DNA of 64,000 nucleotides from Gemmatimonadaceae bacterium (GTDB lineage: Bacteria; Gemmatimonadota; Gemmatimonadetes; Gemmatimonadales; Gemmatimonadaceae). Of the stretch, positions 36,879-45,350 are shown piece by piece; positions within the stretch are counted from its first letter, which is position 1; each line of letters starts with the position of its first letter. The stretch is taken from assembly GCA_035606695.1 (NCBI GenBank), contig DATNEW010000009.1, positions 62,001 to 126,000 on the forward strand. Reading direction: 5' to 3'. A program made the position numbers and the translations under genes. The notes under the pieces are model-generated. The model did not search any database, was not told the DNA's origin, and saw only the letters and a list, made by a program, of their open reading frames with translations.

Positions 36879-37166
36879 TTAGGATTTCGCTTCCGGTACG
36901 CCCGAGCCCCCCGAGTTGTTCCGTTCGGCTAAAAGCTTGGTGGTGAAGCGCTGGCCTTCCGAGATCCGTTCGACCTCGATCGCGATCGAGTCGAGCGCCT
37001 GTTCCATGCGCTCGAGGCGCATGGCGACGTCGGCGGGCAACGCCGGCGGCCGTGTGTCCACGCGATCCAGACGCTTGCCGTACGCGCGCGCGAGCGGTGC
37101 GAAGATCGCAATGACCGCCGCGGCGCAGATTGCGACGATCGGAATCGAAATCGGGTCAATCACCAT
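36879..37166 (-). CDS. Small membrane-anchored coiled-coil protein
   Basis: 95 residues. An N-terminal transmembrane helix (about 6-27) and then a helix likely to form a coiled coil (VAMRLERMEQALDSIAIEVERISEGQRF). The start overlaps the kinase stop by 11 bp and the stop is 18 bp from the regulator start, so it is cotranscribed with both. Its place between a sensor kinase and its regulator suggests an accessory role in signalling. Family not recognised. Confidence 0.7.
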   Translation of the reverse strand: MVIDPISIPIVAICAAAVIAIFAPLARAYGKRLDRVDTRPPALPADVAMRLERMEQALDSIAIEVERISEGQRFTTKLLAERNNSGGSGVPEAKS

Positions 37167-38400
37167 TCGTCCGCCTCCCGTTGGTGCCGGTGGTGCCGGT
37201 CGCCGCCGGCAAGAGAAATCGAATCGTGGTGCCGCGCCCGACGGCGCTTTCCGCCTGGACCATTCCGCGATGCGCGAGCACGGTCTGGCGCGCGATCGCG
37301 AGGCCGAGTCCTGTGCCGCCGGGCTTCGACGTCACGTACGGATCCCAGATGCGCGCGAGCCGGTCTGGTGAAATGCCGCACCCGGAGTCCGCGACCGCAA
37401 TCTCCACTGCCTCGTGCTCGCCCGGCATCGATGTCTTGCGAACGCTCACGTCGACGCGACCGTCCGCCGCGCATGCGTCAACAGCGTTGAGAATCACATT
37501 CGTCAACGCGCGCGCGAGTGCGTCGTGATGTCCTTCGATCATCGGCACGTCGTCGCCGACGCTCACGTTCGATGCGAGCGTCGGTGGAATCGCGGTGCGC
37601 GCCGTGTAGCGCGCGAGCTCGCCGACGTCCACCGCGGCACTTGGTCCTTCGGGCAGCCGGCCGAACTGCGCGAAGCTGCGCGCCATGTTCTCCAGGCGCT
37701 CCGACTCGATCGCGAGCACTTCGACCGTCTCGCTCAATTCGGGCGGCGCGTCGCGGCGCAATCGGTCGACGGCGAAGCGAATCGGCGTGAGCGGATTTTT
37801 TAGTTCATGCGCGACCTGGCGTGCGCTCTCGCGCAGGGCGGCGGCCCGTTCGGCCTCGAGGGCGCGCGCGCGTCCGAGCTCGAGCTCACTCGCCATGGCG
37901 CGCATCCCGCGTCGCAGCACCTCGAACTCCGGCGCGCCGCGGCGCGGCGGCGTCGTCGGCAACGGTTCACCGCGGCCGATGCGCTCCGTCCATCCGACGA
38001 GGTCTTGAAGGGGGCGACTCAAATTGCGGCTGAGATGTCCGGCGACGCGCGACGCCACGATACCGATGAGCAGCACGGTGAACAGGGTCGCGAGCGCCAG
38101 CTTGCGCGCCAGTTCGTGAAAGACGAAGTCGGCGCGCCTGGACATCACCAGACTTTGCCGCAGGTTTTGTTCGTGGACATCAACGGCACGACGTTCCTCC
38201 GCGGTCAGCGGCGCACTCCGTGCCGCGGCGATTGCCCGCTCGCCCGTCGCCGTGAGACTATCCCACGCGGCGGTCGCTCCCGCCAAGGGCAGCACCACCG
38301 AACCCATGGTGCTCCACGCGGACGAGATCAACACCGACGGAATGAGCGCGAAGGCCAGCAGGATGAGAAAGAGGCGGCCGCGAAATCCGACACGCTTCAC
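37156..38400 (-). CDS. Membrane sensor histidine kinase, NtrY-like
   Basis: 414 residues from GTG 38400, with an excellent Shine-Dalgarno GGGAGGAGAG about 6 nt upstream. Two transmembrane helices (about 8-28 and 100-118) flank an 70-residue periplasmic region; a HAMP domain follows. The phospho-acceptor is His198 in QVAHELKNPLTPI, the N box is NVILNAVDAC, G1 is DSGCGIS, and G2 is GGTGLGLA. A short C-terminal Thr/Gly/Asn tail ends the protein. Paired with the sigma-54 regulator at 35472. Confidence 0.93.
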   Translation of the reverse strand: MKRVGFRGRLFLILLAFALIPSVLISSAWSTMGSVVLPLAGATAAWDSLTATGERAIAAARSAPLTAEERRAVDVHEQNLRQSLVMSRRADFVFHELARKLALATLFTVLLIGIVASRVAGHLSRNLSRPLQDLVGWTERIGRGEPLPTTPPRRGAPEFEVLRRGMRAMASELELGRARALEAERAAALRESARQVAHELKNPLTPIRFAVDRLRRDAPPELSETVEVLAIESERLENMARSFAQFGRLPEGPSAAVDVGELARYTARTAIPPTLASNVSVGDDVPMIEGHHDALARALTNVILNAVDACAADGRVDVSVRKTSMPGEHEAVEIAVADSGCGISPDRLARIWDPYVTSKPGGTGLGLAIARQTVLAHRGMVQAESAVGRGTTIRFLLPAATGTTGTNGRRTNGD

Positions 38401-38501
38401 GTAGACTCTCCTCCCGTACGCATGGCGTCTGGCAGCGGTTTCGAGTCAAACATACGGGCCCGCCGCACGGCCAACCACCCTCACACCGCCCTTCACGCGC
38501 G

Positions 38502-38924
38502 ATGAAAACGCATACGGATTACCTCACGTTCGAGACGAAGCGCCGGCAGGAAATCATCGACATCACCGACCAGGTCGACGCCTGCCGCGCCTCGGCGGCC
38601 ATTCGCGAAGGTATGGTGCTCGTCTCCGCGATGCACATCTCGGCATCGGTGTTCGTCAACGATCACGAACCGGGATTGTGGCAGGACATTCTCGATTGGC
38701 TCGAGCAGTCGATCGCGCCGTGGGATCCGGAGCGCTACCGGCACAATACCGGCACGGGTGAAGACAACGCGGCCGCGCATTTGCGCTCGTTGACGATCGG
38801 CCACGAGGTGATCGTCCCCGTGACGGCAGGGCGCCTCGACCTTGGCCCGTGGCAGCGCATCTTTTATGGCGAATGGGACGGGCAGCGGAAGAAGCGGGTG
38901 ATATTGAAAGCCATGGGCGAATAG
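38502..38924 (+). CDS. yjbQ: YjbQ/UPF0047 family protein
   Basis: 140 residues. Motifs GMVLVSAMHISASVFVNDHE (about 38-57), NAAAHLRSLTIGHEVIVPV (about 89-107), and GPWQRIFYGEWDGQRKKR are diagnostic. The family has reported thiamine phosphate synthase activity in vitro; its physiological role is not settled. It is transcribed divergently from the kinase; the 101-bp gap contains no clear promoter hexamers. There is a weak hairpin just downstream (about 38925-38965) on the plus strand. Confidence 0.88.
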   Translation: MKTHTDYLTFETKRRQEIIDITDQVDACRASAAIREGMVLVSAMHISASVFVNDHEPGLWQDILDWLEQSIAPWDPERYRHNTGTGEDNAAAHLRSLTIGHEVIVPVTAGRLDLGPWQRIFYGEWDGQRKKRVILKAMGE

Positions 38925-39014
38925 CGGTGGGCTCATCGCCCAGCGCAGCCGCCCATCGCTTTACGCTTAGGGTGGGCCTAAATTCCCCAGTCTGATCCTT
39001 AGAGCCAATCATGC

Positions 39015-40934
39015 ATGAATTCTAGACATTCGCGCACGCCGACACGGTCGGCCAGCGCCCTCATTGCCCGCGGTCCGCAAGCTGTCAGCGCACAGCAGTA
39101 CGGCGTGCAGATCCACGCCCCCAACGCGGCCCTCCTCATCGACTTCGACAACGTCACGATGGGGATTCGCTCCGATCTCGGAAAAGAGCTGCGCAGTCTG
39201 CTCTCGTCCGAGATCATCAAAGGCAAAGTCGCCGTGCAGCGGGCGTACGCCGACTGGCGGCGCTATCCGCAGTACATCGTGCCGCTTTCCGAAGCGTCCA
39301 TCGATCTCATTTTCGCCCCGGCGTACGGCGCGTCCAAGAAGAACGCCACCGACATCCGCCTGGCGATCGACGCGCTCGAGCTCGTCTTCACCCGCCCCGA
39401 GATCGGCACGTTCATTCTGCTCTCCGGCGACTCCGATTTTTCGAGCCTCGTCATCAAGCTCAAGGAATACGGCAAGTACGTCATCGGCGTCGGCATTCGC
39501 GAATCGTCCAGCGATCTGCTCGTGCAGAACTGCGACGAGTACTACAGCTACAACGCCCTCGCCGGCCTCGTGAAGTCGAGCGACGACGAGCAGAATGCCC
39601 GCAAGTACGATCCGTGGGAGCTCGTCACCGAAGCGGTGCAGCGCATGAAGCGCAACAACGACGTCATGCGCTCCGACCGCCTGAAGCAGGTGATGCAGGA
39701 GATCGACTCCACGTTCGACGAAAAAAACCTCGGCATCTCCAAGTTCTCGCGCTTCTGCCAGGAGGCCGCGCATCGCGGCCTGCTCTCGGTGACGAAGCTC
39801 GATAACGGGCAGCTCGAGGTGGATATCCCCAGCACGACGCCGTCCACGTCGACCGCGATGCAAACGCCGCGCGGTGACGCCGAAGATTTGGCGGTCGAAA
39901 CGTCGGCGACAACGAGCGAAGAGCGCGAGGGCCGTGAAGGCCGCGAAGAGCGTGAAGGTCGAGAGGAACGCGGGCCGCGCCGCAGCCGGCGTGGTCGTGG
40001 TGGTCGCGGCCGCGATCGTGGCGATCGTCCGGAGCGCGGCGATCGCCCGCCGGAGCGTGGCGAGCGAACCGATCGTGCCGAGCAGCCGGCGCGCGAAACT
40101 TCGGAACCCGACGCGAGCCGCGACGAGTCCAAAGTCGCTGCCGAGCCGGTGGCTGCTGCTCCGCGGCCGGCGCAACTCGAGCTCGCGTCCGAGCCGTCGC
40201 GCGCGTCGGACGGCGCGGGTGTTGGCGGCGAGCGCCTCACGCGCGCTGAAGCGTTCGATCTGGTGCGCCGCACGGTGAACGATCTCGTTCGTGGCGAAGA
40301 GTCTGTTCGCGCGAGCGAAGTTCGCCGTCGCGCGCGTCAACTGCTCGGTCGCGACTCCGAGAGTCTCAGCGACCGGATGTTCGTGCGCATCTTGAAGGAC
40401 GCGCACGATGAGAACATCATCGACCTTCGCCGCCGCGGCGACGATTTCGAGGTCGGTCGTTCGGCCGAGTCAGGATCGGTGGCGGATCAGGTCGCGTCGA
40501 ACGAACGGGCCATCAAGGCGGCATCGGCCGCCGCGAATCCCGCCATCCCGCAGCCGCGGCTGGGGATGGGACCACGTGGCGGCGGTGCGCGCGGAGGCGG
40601 CGGACGCGGTCGGTTGGCCGTGCCGCCAGCCGATTTGCTGTCGGTCGGCATCGTCGAAGAGCCGGCGGCCACTCCGCCGGCGCCGCAACCTTCGGCCGCG
40701 GACAACGGTGGCGCGCGTTCACCGGAGTCCGCCTCCAAGCGCAGTCGCGGCGGACGTGGACGAGGCGGCGCAAAGAAGACGGCGGCCGCGGCACCTCCGC
40801 CAGCTCCGCCGCCTGCGGCGGAAACGGCAGTTGCACCCGCTGCAAAAGCCAAACGCGGTGCACGGGGCGGCGCGAAGAAGACCGCGACTCGCGCCCGAGC
40901 CAAGAAGGGTGCGAGCGCCACGACGGAAGAATGA
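39015..40934 (+). CDS. NYN-domain ribonuclease-like protein with LOTUS/OST-HTH-like domains and RGG tail
   Basis: 639 residues. The NYN (PIN-like) domain spans about 35-190: ALLIDFDNVTMG with Asp43 and Asp45, NATDIRLAIDAL with Asp113, and LLSGDSDFSSLV with Asp139 and Asp141, the acid set expected of a metal-dependent RNase. Residues about 198-272 (DPWELVTEAVQRM...NLGISKFSRFCQEAAHRGLL) resemble a LOTUS/OST-HTH domain, and a second unit lies about 404-475 (AFDLVRRTVNDLVRG...LSDRMFVRILKDAHDENIIDL). Between them is an Arg/Glu/Gly-rich linker; after them an RGG-type segment and an Ala/Lys-rich tail. The next gene overlaps by 4 bp. Probably an RNA-binding nuclease; target unknown. Confidence 0.8.
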   Translation: MNSRHSRTPTRSASALIARGPQAVSAQQYGVQIHAPNAALLIDFDNVTMGIRSDLGKELRSLLSSEIIKGKVAVQRAYADWRRYPQYIVPLSEASIDLIFAPAYGASKKNATDIRLAIDALELVFTRPEIGTFILLSGDSDFSSLVIKLKEYGKYVIGVGIRESSSDLLVQNCDEYYSYNALAGLVKSSDDEQNARKYDPWELVTEAVQRMKRNNDVMRSDRLKQVMQEIDSTFDEKNLGISKFSRFCQEAAHRGLLSVTKLDNGQLEVDIPSTTPSTSTAMQTPRGDAEDLAVETSATTSEEREGREGREEREGREERGPRRSRRGRGGRGRDRGDRPERGDRPPERGERTDRAEQPARETSEPDASRDESKVAAEPVAAAPRPAQLELASEPSRASDGAGVGGERLTRAEAFDLVRRTVNDLVRGEESVRASEVRRRARQLLGRDSESLSDRMFVRILKDAHDENIIDLRRRGDDFEVGRSAESGSVADQVASNERAIKAASAAANPAIPQPRLGMGPRGGGARGGGGRGRLAVPPADLLSVGIVEEPAATPPAPQPSAADNGGARSPESASKRSRGGRGRGGAKKTAAAAPPPAPPPAAETAVAPAAKAKRGARGGAKKTATRARAKKGASATTEE

Positions 40935-41605
40935 CGAGCAACGCCGCGCCCAAAGCGCGGCGTTCTCGTCTCACGCCGCCGCTGCCATCAGAGTTTTATA
41001 ATCGCCCCACCGAGCAAGTTGCCCGCGACCTGCTCGGCACCGTGCTCGAGTGTCGGACGCCGGACGGCGTGGCGTCGGGACGCATCGTCGAGACCGAAGC
41101 CTACCTCGGCGAAGAGGATCTCGCGTGCCATGCCGCCGCCGGCCGCACCGCGCGAACGGCGCCGCTTTACGGTCCGCCGGGTATCGCGTACGTGTACTTC
41201 ATCTACGGCATGTACTGGTGCTTCAACGCGGTCACGCGCGCCGAGCATCAGCCGAGCGCGGTGCTCGTGCGTGCGATCGAGCCGGTCCGGGGCATCGACT
41301 TGATGCGGCGACGCCGGCCAAAGGTCCGTCGCGACGTCGACCTCACGAACGGTCCGGGAAAGTTGTGTCTCGCACTGGGCATTACGCGCGATCACAATTG
41401 GGCGCCGTTACAGCGTCCGCCGCTCGTGATCCGCGCCGGAGCGCCCGTGGCCGATCGCGACGTGACCGTCACGCCGCGCATCGGCATCACGCAGTGGGCG
41501 GAGCACCATCTGCGTTGGTTCGTGACGGGAAATGCGTACGTGTCGAAGACACCATCGCATTTCCCGCGGCGCGTGTTCGGCGAGCGACGCGCGGGCGAAG
41601 GGTAG
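40931..41605 (+). CDS. 3-methyladenine DNA glycosylase, AAG/MPG family
   Basis: Excises alkylated purines, starting base excision repair. 224 residues. Core motifs: VARDLLGTVLECRTPDG, GRIVETEAYLGEEDLACHAA (catalytic Glu), RTAPLYGPPGIAYVYFIYGMY, LTNGPGKLCLALGIT. A basic N-terminus (about 20 residues) is probably disordered. The ATG overlaps the NYN gene's stop (ATGA). The functional link to the NYN protein is not obvious. Confidence 0.93.
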   Translation: MTSNAAPKARRSRLTPPLPSEFYNRPTEQVARDLLGTVLECRTPDGVASGRIVETEAYLGEEDLACHAAAGRTARTAPLYGPPGIAYVYFIYGMYWCFNAVTRAEHQPSAVLVRAIEPVRGIDLMRRRRPKVRRDVDLTNGPGKLCLALGITRDHNWAPLQRPPLVIRAGAPVADRDVTVTPRIGITQWAEHHLRWFVTGNAYVSKTPSHFPRRVFGERRAGEG

Positions 41606-41618
41606 AACGCTTTAGAAC

Positions 41619-42284
41619 TTACGAACGATCGATCGACGTGCCGACGTTGTACCGCAGGCCGAATTCATACGTGAAGTTCCACGGCTTGCCGTTGTAGAGG
41701 AGAAAGCTCTTCTGCGCTGGATTGGCCGTGCCTTGGCCGAAGACCGAGAACCAGCGGAGACGCCACTGCGCGCCGGCGACGAAGAACGGCGTGAAGCCAA
41801 CCTTCTGGTTCTGAATCACGGTGTCGGCAAACGCCAACTGATCGGGCGTGCCGAACGGCGGGCGCGGCACCGCACTGCTGATCTCATCGAGCGTCAAACC
41901 GGCGCCGGCATAGGGATGGAAGTGAATGTGGTCGCCCGGGAACGCCATGAGCGCCACGTCCACCTTCCGCAAATTCTTCAGGTCGATCGCGCGAAAGCCG
42001 CTGTCCTGCGGCGCAAGCGGATCGTGAAGGGTCAGCGTCTGTGTCGTGAAGAAGGCCTGGCCCGCCGAGATGTACAGTCCGCCGTGCGACCGCGTGATGA
42101 GCCACTCGACGCCGCCCATCGGCGCGTTCTTCGTGTTCTGGGCGGAGTCGGCGAAGGTGAAGCCGCCGCCCTTGATACCCCAGAACCACGAATCTCTGAA
42201 CTGACGCCCGCCCTGCGCGGCAGCAATTGTCGGAAGCACCATGACCACCGCAGTGGCGATCGTCAGGGCACGGATCGTTCGCAT
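41619..42284 (-). CDS. Secreted beta-barrel-like protein
   Basis: 221 residues from ATG 42284. Signal peptide ends TIAAAQ (about residue 23). The mature protein has WFWGIKGGGFTFADS, VEWLITRSHGGLYISAGQAFF, VDVALMAFPGDHIHFHPYAGAGL, and a C-terminal FTYEFGLRYNVG, all amphipathic strand patterns typical of small barrels such as OmpW- or OmpA-type folds. Function unknown. Convergent with the glycosylase, 13 bp away. Confidence 0.7.
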   Translation of the reverse strand: MRTIRALTIATAVVMVLPTIAAAQGGRQFRDSWFWGIKGGGFTFADSAQNTKNAPMGGVEWLITRSHGGLYISAGQAFFTTQTLTLHDPLAPQDSGFRAIDLKNLRKVDVALMAFPGDHIHFHPYAGAGLTLDEISSAVPRPPFGTPDQLAFADTVIQNQKVGFTPFFVAGAQWRLRWFSVFGQGTANPAQKSFLLYNGKPWNFTYEFGLRYNVGTSIDRS

Positions 42285-42402
42285 TCGGAACCTCGGCGAT
42301 GAGAAGCGGGCCGAACTTTCGGCTCTCTGAATCGGACGAAAAAGGGTCCAAAGGGTCACGCCCACCTCCCATCGCCATGTGATCCACCTCACATTGCGAG
42401 TG

Positions 42403-42726
42403 ATGTCGTCGATCCTCCCCGGAAGCCGCCAATTCGAGACGCCCGTCTACGGGACGGTCTTCGGCCAGCGCACGGATGTGCTGCATCGACTGCGCGCCGG
42501 CGATCAATTGATTCTCGTGCCCGATCCTGAAGGCACCGACGAACCGAACGTCTGGGTGCACGCGCCGGGCGGCGACGTGGTGGGGCACCTCTCGCCGGAC
42601 GTGAACACGTGGCTGGTGCCGTGGATGCTGCAAGGCGGCCGCTGTGGCGCCGTCGTCTCACAGATTGGCGGAGACGACGTCGCCAGCTACAAGCGGCTCA
42701 TCATCACCGTACGATGCCGAGTGTAG
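42403..42726 (+). CDS. HIRAN-like domain protein
   Basis: 107 residues from ATG 42403 (GTG 42379 is an alternative). The run GDQLILVPDPEGTDEPNVWV, HAPGGDVVGHLSPDVNTWLVPWM and CGAVVSQIGGD follows the HIRAN pattern (repair-associated domain that binds 3' DNA ends in eukaryotic HLTF; stand-alone copies are known in bacteria). It is not attached to a helicase. The last 23 bp overlap the end of kbl on the opposite strand. DNA-binding role is inferred from the fold only. Confidence 0.6.
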   Translation: MSSILPGSRQFETPVYGTVFGQRTDVLHRLRAGDQLILVPDPEGTDEPNVWVHAPGGDVVGHLSPDVNTWLVPWMLQGGRCGAVVSQIGGDDVASYKRLIITVRCRV

Positions 42727-43912
42727 CGCCGACTTTCTTGAACGCGCGAATGGCCTGATCGAGATCGTCGCGACTGTGGCCGGCTGAAATCTGGCAACGC
42801 ACGCGCGCCTGGCCTTGCGGAACCACCGGAAATCCAAACCCGGTGACGAACACGCCTTCCTCGAGCAGCAGGTCGCTCATCTGAATGGCCGCCGCCGTTT
42901 CACCGACGATGATCGGCACGATCGGCGTTTCGCCGGCCAGTGGCTTGAATCCCGCTTCGATGATCTGCTCGCGGAAATATGTCGTGTTGTCGCGCAGCTT
43001 CTGCACGCGCTCGGGATGCGCTTCGACGTAGCGCACCGCCTGCAACGCGCTCGCCGCCACGGTCGTCGGCAGCGCATTGGAGAAGAGCTGCGGGCGCGCG
43101 CGCTGCGTCAGATAATCGGCGACTGCCGCCGACCCGGCGACGAAGCCACCGGCCGCTCCGCCGAGTGCCTTGCCGAGCGTCGATGTGATCACGTCGACCT
43201 CGCCGACCACGCCAAAATGCTCCGCGGTGCCGCGGCCGTTCTTGCCGAGGACGCCCGTCGAATGTGAGTCGTCCATGACGACGATCGAGTTCGTGTCGCG
43301 CGCGATCTGAAGAATGTCCGGCAACTTGGCGATCGCGCCTTCCATCGAGAACACGCCGTCCGTCCAGATGAAGCGGCGCTTGGCGCTCTTTTGCTCGTTG
43401 AGCCTCGCGCGCAGATCATCCATGTCGGCGTGTTTGTACACACCGGTCGTGCATTTGCTGATCGCTTTGGCGAGGCGCATCGAGTCGATGATCGACGCGT
43501 GATTGAGCGCGTCGGAGATGATGAAGTCTCCCTCCTGCGCGATCGTGGCGGTGAAGGCCTCGTTGGCGTTCCAGCAGGCGACGAATGAGAGCGATGCCTC
43601 CGTGCCGACGAACCGCGCGAGCGCGTGCTCGAGCTCGCGATGGATGGTGTAGGTGCCGCAGATGAAGCGTACGCTCGCGGTTCCGGCACCCCACTTCTTC
43701 AATCCGTCGATGCCCGCGTCGATCAGTGACGGTTCGTCGGAAAGACCGAGGTAGTTGTTCGACGAGAGAATGAGAATGTCGCCGCGGCCTTCCATCTGCA
43801 CGTGCGCCGACTGCGGGGAGTCGAGGTAGTTGAGCCGCTTGTAGACGCGATCGGCCTTGAGCTGATCGATGACTTGCTCGAGGCCGTTGGTGAATTCGGT
43901 GTTGAGTGCCAA
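42704..43912 (-). CDS. kbl: Glycine C-acetyltransferase (2-amino-3-ketobutyrate CoA ligase)
   Basis: Converts 2-amino-3-ketobutyrate and CoA to glycine and acetyl-CoA, the second step of threonine catabolism. 402 residues. Alpha-oxoamine synthase motifs: SSNNYLGLSDEP, GTASVRFICGTYTIHRELE, DDSHSTGVLGKNGRGT and the PLP lysine in ITSTLGKALGGAAGGF. The upstream tdh makes its substrate. The 249-bp gap between them contains the inverted repeat 43971-44146. A KBL rather than AONS or SPT identity is supported by the tdh partner. Confidence 0.93.
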   Translation of the reverse strand: MALNTEFTNGLEQVIDQLKADRVYKRLNYLDSPQSAHVQMEGRGDILILSSNNYLGLSDEPSLIDAGIDGLKKWGAGTASVRFICGTYTIHRELEHALARFVGTEASLSFVACWNANEAFTATIAQEGDFIISDALNHASIIDSMRLAKAISKCTTGVYKHADMDDLRARLNEQKSAKRRFIWTDGVFSMEGAIAKLPDILQIARDTNSIVVMDDSHSTGVLGKNGRGTAEHFGVVGEVDVITSTLGKALGGAAGGFVAGSAAVADYLTQRARPQLFSNALPTTVAASALQAVRYVEAHPERVQKLRDNTTYFREQIIEAGFKPLAGETPIVPIIVGETAAAIQMSDLLLEEGVFVTGFGFPVVPQGQARVRCQISAGHSRDDLDQAIRAFKKVGATLGIVR

Positions 43913-43970
43913 GAGTGTGCTCCGGTGGTGTACGCAAACTATGGATTCTATAGCGAAAACAAAAAACCGA

Positions 43971-44146
43971 GCGCACGCGGACTCACGCGGACACTTCGCG
44001 GGCTAACGCGGACGAAGACCAGAATGGGTGTGACCGGTCGAGATGCGGGGCGCACGGGCCATCGTTTTCTCTTTTCTTTTGGTGTTCTGGTGTTCTGGTG
44101 TTGTTCGCGTGAGCCCGTGCCGTGTCAGCGTTAGTCAGCGTGCGCC
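43971..44146. repeat. 176-bp imperfect inverted-repeat element between tdh and kbl
   Basis: Arms of about 45 bp (43971-44015 and 44102-44146) are reverse complements at about 80% (9 mismatches, no gaps). Each arm is itself a degenerate tandem of CACGCGGA-like 9-10-mers. The 86-bp centre holds a T-rich stretch (TTTTCTCTTTTCTTTT) and a CTGGTGTT tandem. In RNA from tdh to kbl it would form a very long hairpin. No coding potential is seen in this 249-bp gap. Confidence 0.7.
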
Positions 44147-44161
44147 CGCTGTTTCCGCCGT

Positions 44162-45187
44162 TCACGCAATTTCGAAAATGACCTTGCCCGCCTCACCCGA
44201 CTTGATCACGCGCATCGCTTCATCGGCCGCCTCGAGCGGAAAACGATGCGTGATGACGGGCGTCGGATCGAACTGGCCGGAGCGCAGAAAGCGCGTCATC
44301 ATCAGCCACGTGTCGTACATGCGGCGGCCGACCACGCCGTAGATCGTCAGACCTTTGAAGATGATCTCCGTCGCGAAATCGATGTCGATCGGCTTGGCGG
44401 GAATGCCGAGCATCTGCACGCGGCCGCCGACGCGGACGAGCGCGAACGCCTGGTGCACCGCGGCGGGCACGCCCGACATCTCGAGCACGACGTCGACGCC
44501 GAGTCCGTCGGTGTACCGCTTGACGACGGTTTCCGCTTCGTCAGGATGCACGATGTCGTTCGCGCCCATCCGCTTCGCCAGCGCCAGTCGCGTGTCGTTG
44601 ACGTCGGACGCGATGATGCGCGACGCGCCAGCCGCCTTGCAGATGCCGACGGCGAAGATGCCGATCGGTCCGCAGCCGGTGACGAGCACCGTCGCCCCGG
44701 GAATGTCCGCCGTCAGCGCCGTGTGAAAGGCGTTGCCCATCGGATCGTGAATGCCGCCGACGTCGAACGAAACGTTGTCATCGAGATGCCACACGTTCGT
44801 TGCGGGCATATTGATGTATTCAGCGAAACATCCGTCGCGATCGACGCCGATGATCTTCGTGTGCGGACAGACGTGCGAGTTGCCGGTGCGGCAGAGCAGG
44901 CAGCGTCCATCGACGATGTGTCCTTCGGCCGTCACCCGATCGCCTTCGCGAACGTCGGTGACGAGTTTGCCGACCTGCACGACTTCGCCGGCGAATTCAT
45001 GACCGATGATCGTCGGCGGCTTGACGCGTCCTTGCGCCCACGCGTCCCACTCGTAGATGTGCACGTCGGTGCCGCAGACGCCGGCGCGTTTCACGCGAAT
45101 CAAGACTTCGTCGTCACGAATGGCCGGCTCGGGAACGTTCTGCAACACGAATCCGGGCGCGGCCGATGCTTTCACCAGCGCTTTCAC
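44162..45187 (-). CDS. tdh: L-threonine 3-dehydrogenase
   Basis: Oxidises threonine to 2-amino-3-ketobutyrate with NAD+. 341 residues of the zinc MDR family. Catalytic zinc ligands Cys38, His63 and Glu64 (GVCGTDVHIYEWD, GHEFAGEVV). The structural-zinc loop reads VDGRCLLCRTGNSHVC: Cys96, Cys99 and Cys107 are kept but the first ligand position (93) is Asp. Rossmann motif TGCGPIGIFAVGICKAAGA. GIHDPMGNAFHTAL and the length are characteristic of TDH. Operon with kbl. Divergent from tldD. Confidence 0.92.
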   Translation of the reverse strand: MKALVKASAAPGFVLQNVPEPAIRDDEVLIRVKRAGVCGTDVHIYEWDAWAQGRVKPPTIIGHEFAGEVVQVGKLVTDVREGDRVTAEGHIVDGRCLLCRTGNSHVCPHTKIIGVDRDGCFAEYINMPATNVWHLDDNVSFDVGGIHDPMGNAFHTALTADIPGATVLVTGCGPIGIFAVGICKAAGASRIIASDVNDTRLALAKRMGANDIVHPDEAETVVKRYTDGLGVDVVLEMSGVPAAVHQAFALVRVGGRVQMLGIPAKPIDIDFATEIIFKGLTIYGVVGRRMYDTWLMMTRFLRSGQFDPTPVITHRFPLEAADEAMRVIKSGEAGKVIFEIA

Positions 45188-45283
45188 GCTGCTCTCCTGT
45201 CGATGGGTGCTGCGACGATGATGACGTGGTGCACCACAAAGCTAGGCGCGTCGGCGCGCATGCGCGATGCACTGGTTCGTCTA

Positions 45284-45312
45284 TTGCATGTGATTTACGC
45301 CGTTCCTATATT
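45284..45312 (+). promoter_or_regulatory. Candidate sigma70-like promoter of tldD-tldE
   Basis: TTGCAT and TATATT with a 17-bp spacer, ending 38 bp before the tldD start, in the divergent tdh-tldD gap. Shine-Dalgarno GAGG lies about 7 nt before GTG 45351. This is the most convincing promoter pair in the window. Confidence 0.55.
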
Positions 45313-45350
45313 CGCGTGAGAGTAATTATCTCCGCGCACGAGGATAATTG

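Noticed and set aside
39015-41605. Defence island containing the NYN protein
   Set aside because: Neighbours are yjbQ, a DNA glycosylase and a barrel; no other defence-type gene is seen.
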